Below, piece by piece: positions 63,454-64,000 of a DNA stretch of 64,000 nt. The notes beneath the pieces are model-generated. The model did not search any database and was not told where the DNA came from. It was given only the letters and a program-made list of their open reading frames with translations. Numbering within the stretch: position 1 is the stretch's first letter; each line of letters opens with the position of its first letter. The position numbers were made by a program, and so were the translations under genes. The stretch is from an uncultured Erythrobacter sp. (lineage in GTDB: Bacteria; Pseudomonadota; Alphaproteobacteria; Sphingomonadales; Sphingomonadaceae), in assembly GCF_947502395.1 (NCBI RefSeq), contig NZ_CANMZM010000002.1:806001-870000 (forward strand), read 5' to 3'.

Positions 63454-64000
63454 CTAGATCGAGCGCACGCTCGGTTTGGCGATTGGGCCAAGCATCAATT
63501 CTGTAAGTGCCCAAACGAGGGCATCTGCGCGGTCAGGCGAACGGCCCGGTCCAGCATATTGGCCACCAATCAGCATTCCGCACATTTGGTCTTCGAGCTT
63601 CGGGAAGGAGCCGCAATGGCGAACCCTTCCTGCTTCGTACAATGCTGCCACAGGCTCTGCCCTGGCAACTTTACCGCGGCTGGCGCGAACCAGCTTTATG
63701 GGCAAAGAGGCGTTGGCTGCGCGAAGCACATTTTCAACCATCGCGCCGCCCTGATTGGACTCCGCAACAACCCTGTCAGCTTTCCAGTGTTCGGCCGCAG
63801 TTGCGACTACCTTTGCCCACTCGCCGGGTTTGGCCTTAGCAAGGGAGCAGTCTGCGAGAACATTTGCGAACCCATCCTCCCCTATGGCCGCGACGATAAT
63901 CCCACACTCATCTCCCGTGGATGAGATTGGGGGATCTACAGCCACCACGACCCTTCGCATTGGCTCACTTGATCTCTCGGCGCGCGCCCTTTCCAAGGTC
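63454..64000 (-). CDS. Terminase large subunit, C-terminal nuclease part, GTA gp2-like (partial)
   Basis: The window ends inside this gene; the frame is open to the edge and no start is visible. About 180 residues of the nuclease domain are present, with VVVAVDPPISSTGDECGIIV (first Asp of the active site), VVAESNQGG and the C-terminal SPDRADALVWALTEL metal-binding aspartates. The terminase packages DNA into heads; in GTAs it packages random host DNA. Its N-terminal ATPase domain lies beyond the window. Confidence 0.9.
   Translation of the reverse strand, partial: TLERARAERSSEPMRRVVVAVDPPISSTGDECGIIVAAIGEDGFANVLADCSLAKAKPGEWAKVVATAAEHWKADRVVAESNQGGAMVENVLRAANASLPIKLVRASRGKVARAEPVAALYEAGRVRHCGSFPKLEDQMCGMLIGGQYAGPGRSPDRADALVWALTELMLGPIAKPSVRSI

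Noticed and set aside
51265..64000. Active prophage
   Set aside because: No integrase, repressor, lysis or immunity genes, a very short tape measure, and gp10-type genes specific to GTAs; the part beyond the window could still change this.

Overview
The window looks like a chromosomal segment of an alphaproteobacterium of the order Sphingomonadales, most likely an Erythrobacteraceae (Erythrobacter/Altererythrobacter type). This rests on a MipZ-type division ATPase, a TonB-ExbB-ExbD-ExbD cluster, a CysNC fusion, a homoserine dehydrogenase next to class II fructose-bisphosphatase, an RGG-rich tandem cold-shock protein, and a gene transfer agent (GTA) cluster of the Rhodobacter capsulatus type. 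Genus is inference; there is no 16S gene here.

Layout. 0-5.5 kb: 3' end of a cation/proton antiporter with a TrkA-N domain, a small OmpA-like lipoprotein, then the sulfate activation operon cysD-cysNC-cysQ and tRNA-Gly(TCC). 5.6-13.8 kb: DUF475 membrane protein, panC, divergent mipZ with a membrane J-domain protein, pgmG-type phosphohexomutase, a DUF2059 exported protein, and an Lhr-like helicase. 13.8-17 kb: tonB-exbB-exbD-exbD plus a third exbD separated by an intrinsic terminator. 17-28 kb: several exported proteins of unknown function mixed with hom, glpX, prs, hisN, a stand-alone SecD-like protein and a gamma-glutamylcyclotransferase-like protein; two related hairpin repeats flank one hypothetical gene. 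28-35.5 kb: rpmI-rplT, an AraC-type regulator, pheS-pheT, prfC. 35.5-39 kb: two small enzymes and glnK-amtB behind a clear sigma-54 promoter and a perfect FNR/FixK-type palindrome. 39-43.6 kb: a fatty acid hydroxylase/GMC oxidoreductase pair, a DUF442 phosphatase and the cold-shock protein. 43.7-51 kb: argD-argF-hslO, queC, an MFS transporter and an OmpA porin with a 30-proline linker.

51.2-64 kb (all minus strand, running off the window end): a compact GTA structural cluster in canonical order, terminase, portal, DUF6127, prohead protease, capsid, gp6 connector, a 54-codon gene in the gp7 slot, gp8, gp9, gp10, a tail assembly chaperone, a short tape measure, a large fusion protein ending in gp12/DUF2460, gp13, gp14, gp15 and DUF2793. 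No integrase, repressor or lysis gene is seen, which fits a domesticated GTA rather than an active prophage.

The best candidates for unusual biology are the GTA variations (a large N-terminal extension on gp12, a micro-gene in place of gp7, a terminator directly before the capsid gene, a shortened gp15), the pair of hairpin repeats with compensatory base changes, the two regulatory sites before glnK-amtB, the stand-alone SecD-like protein, and the tandem pair of exported proteins sharing a GEIVVCR/NEIVVCR core.
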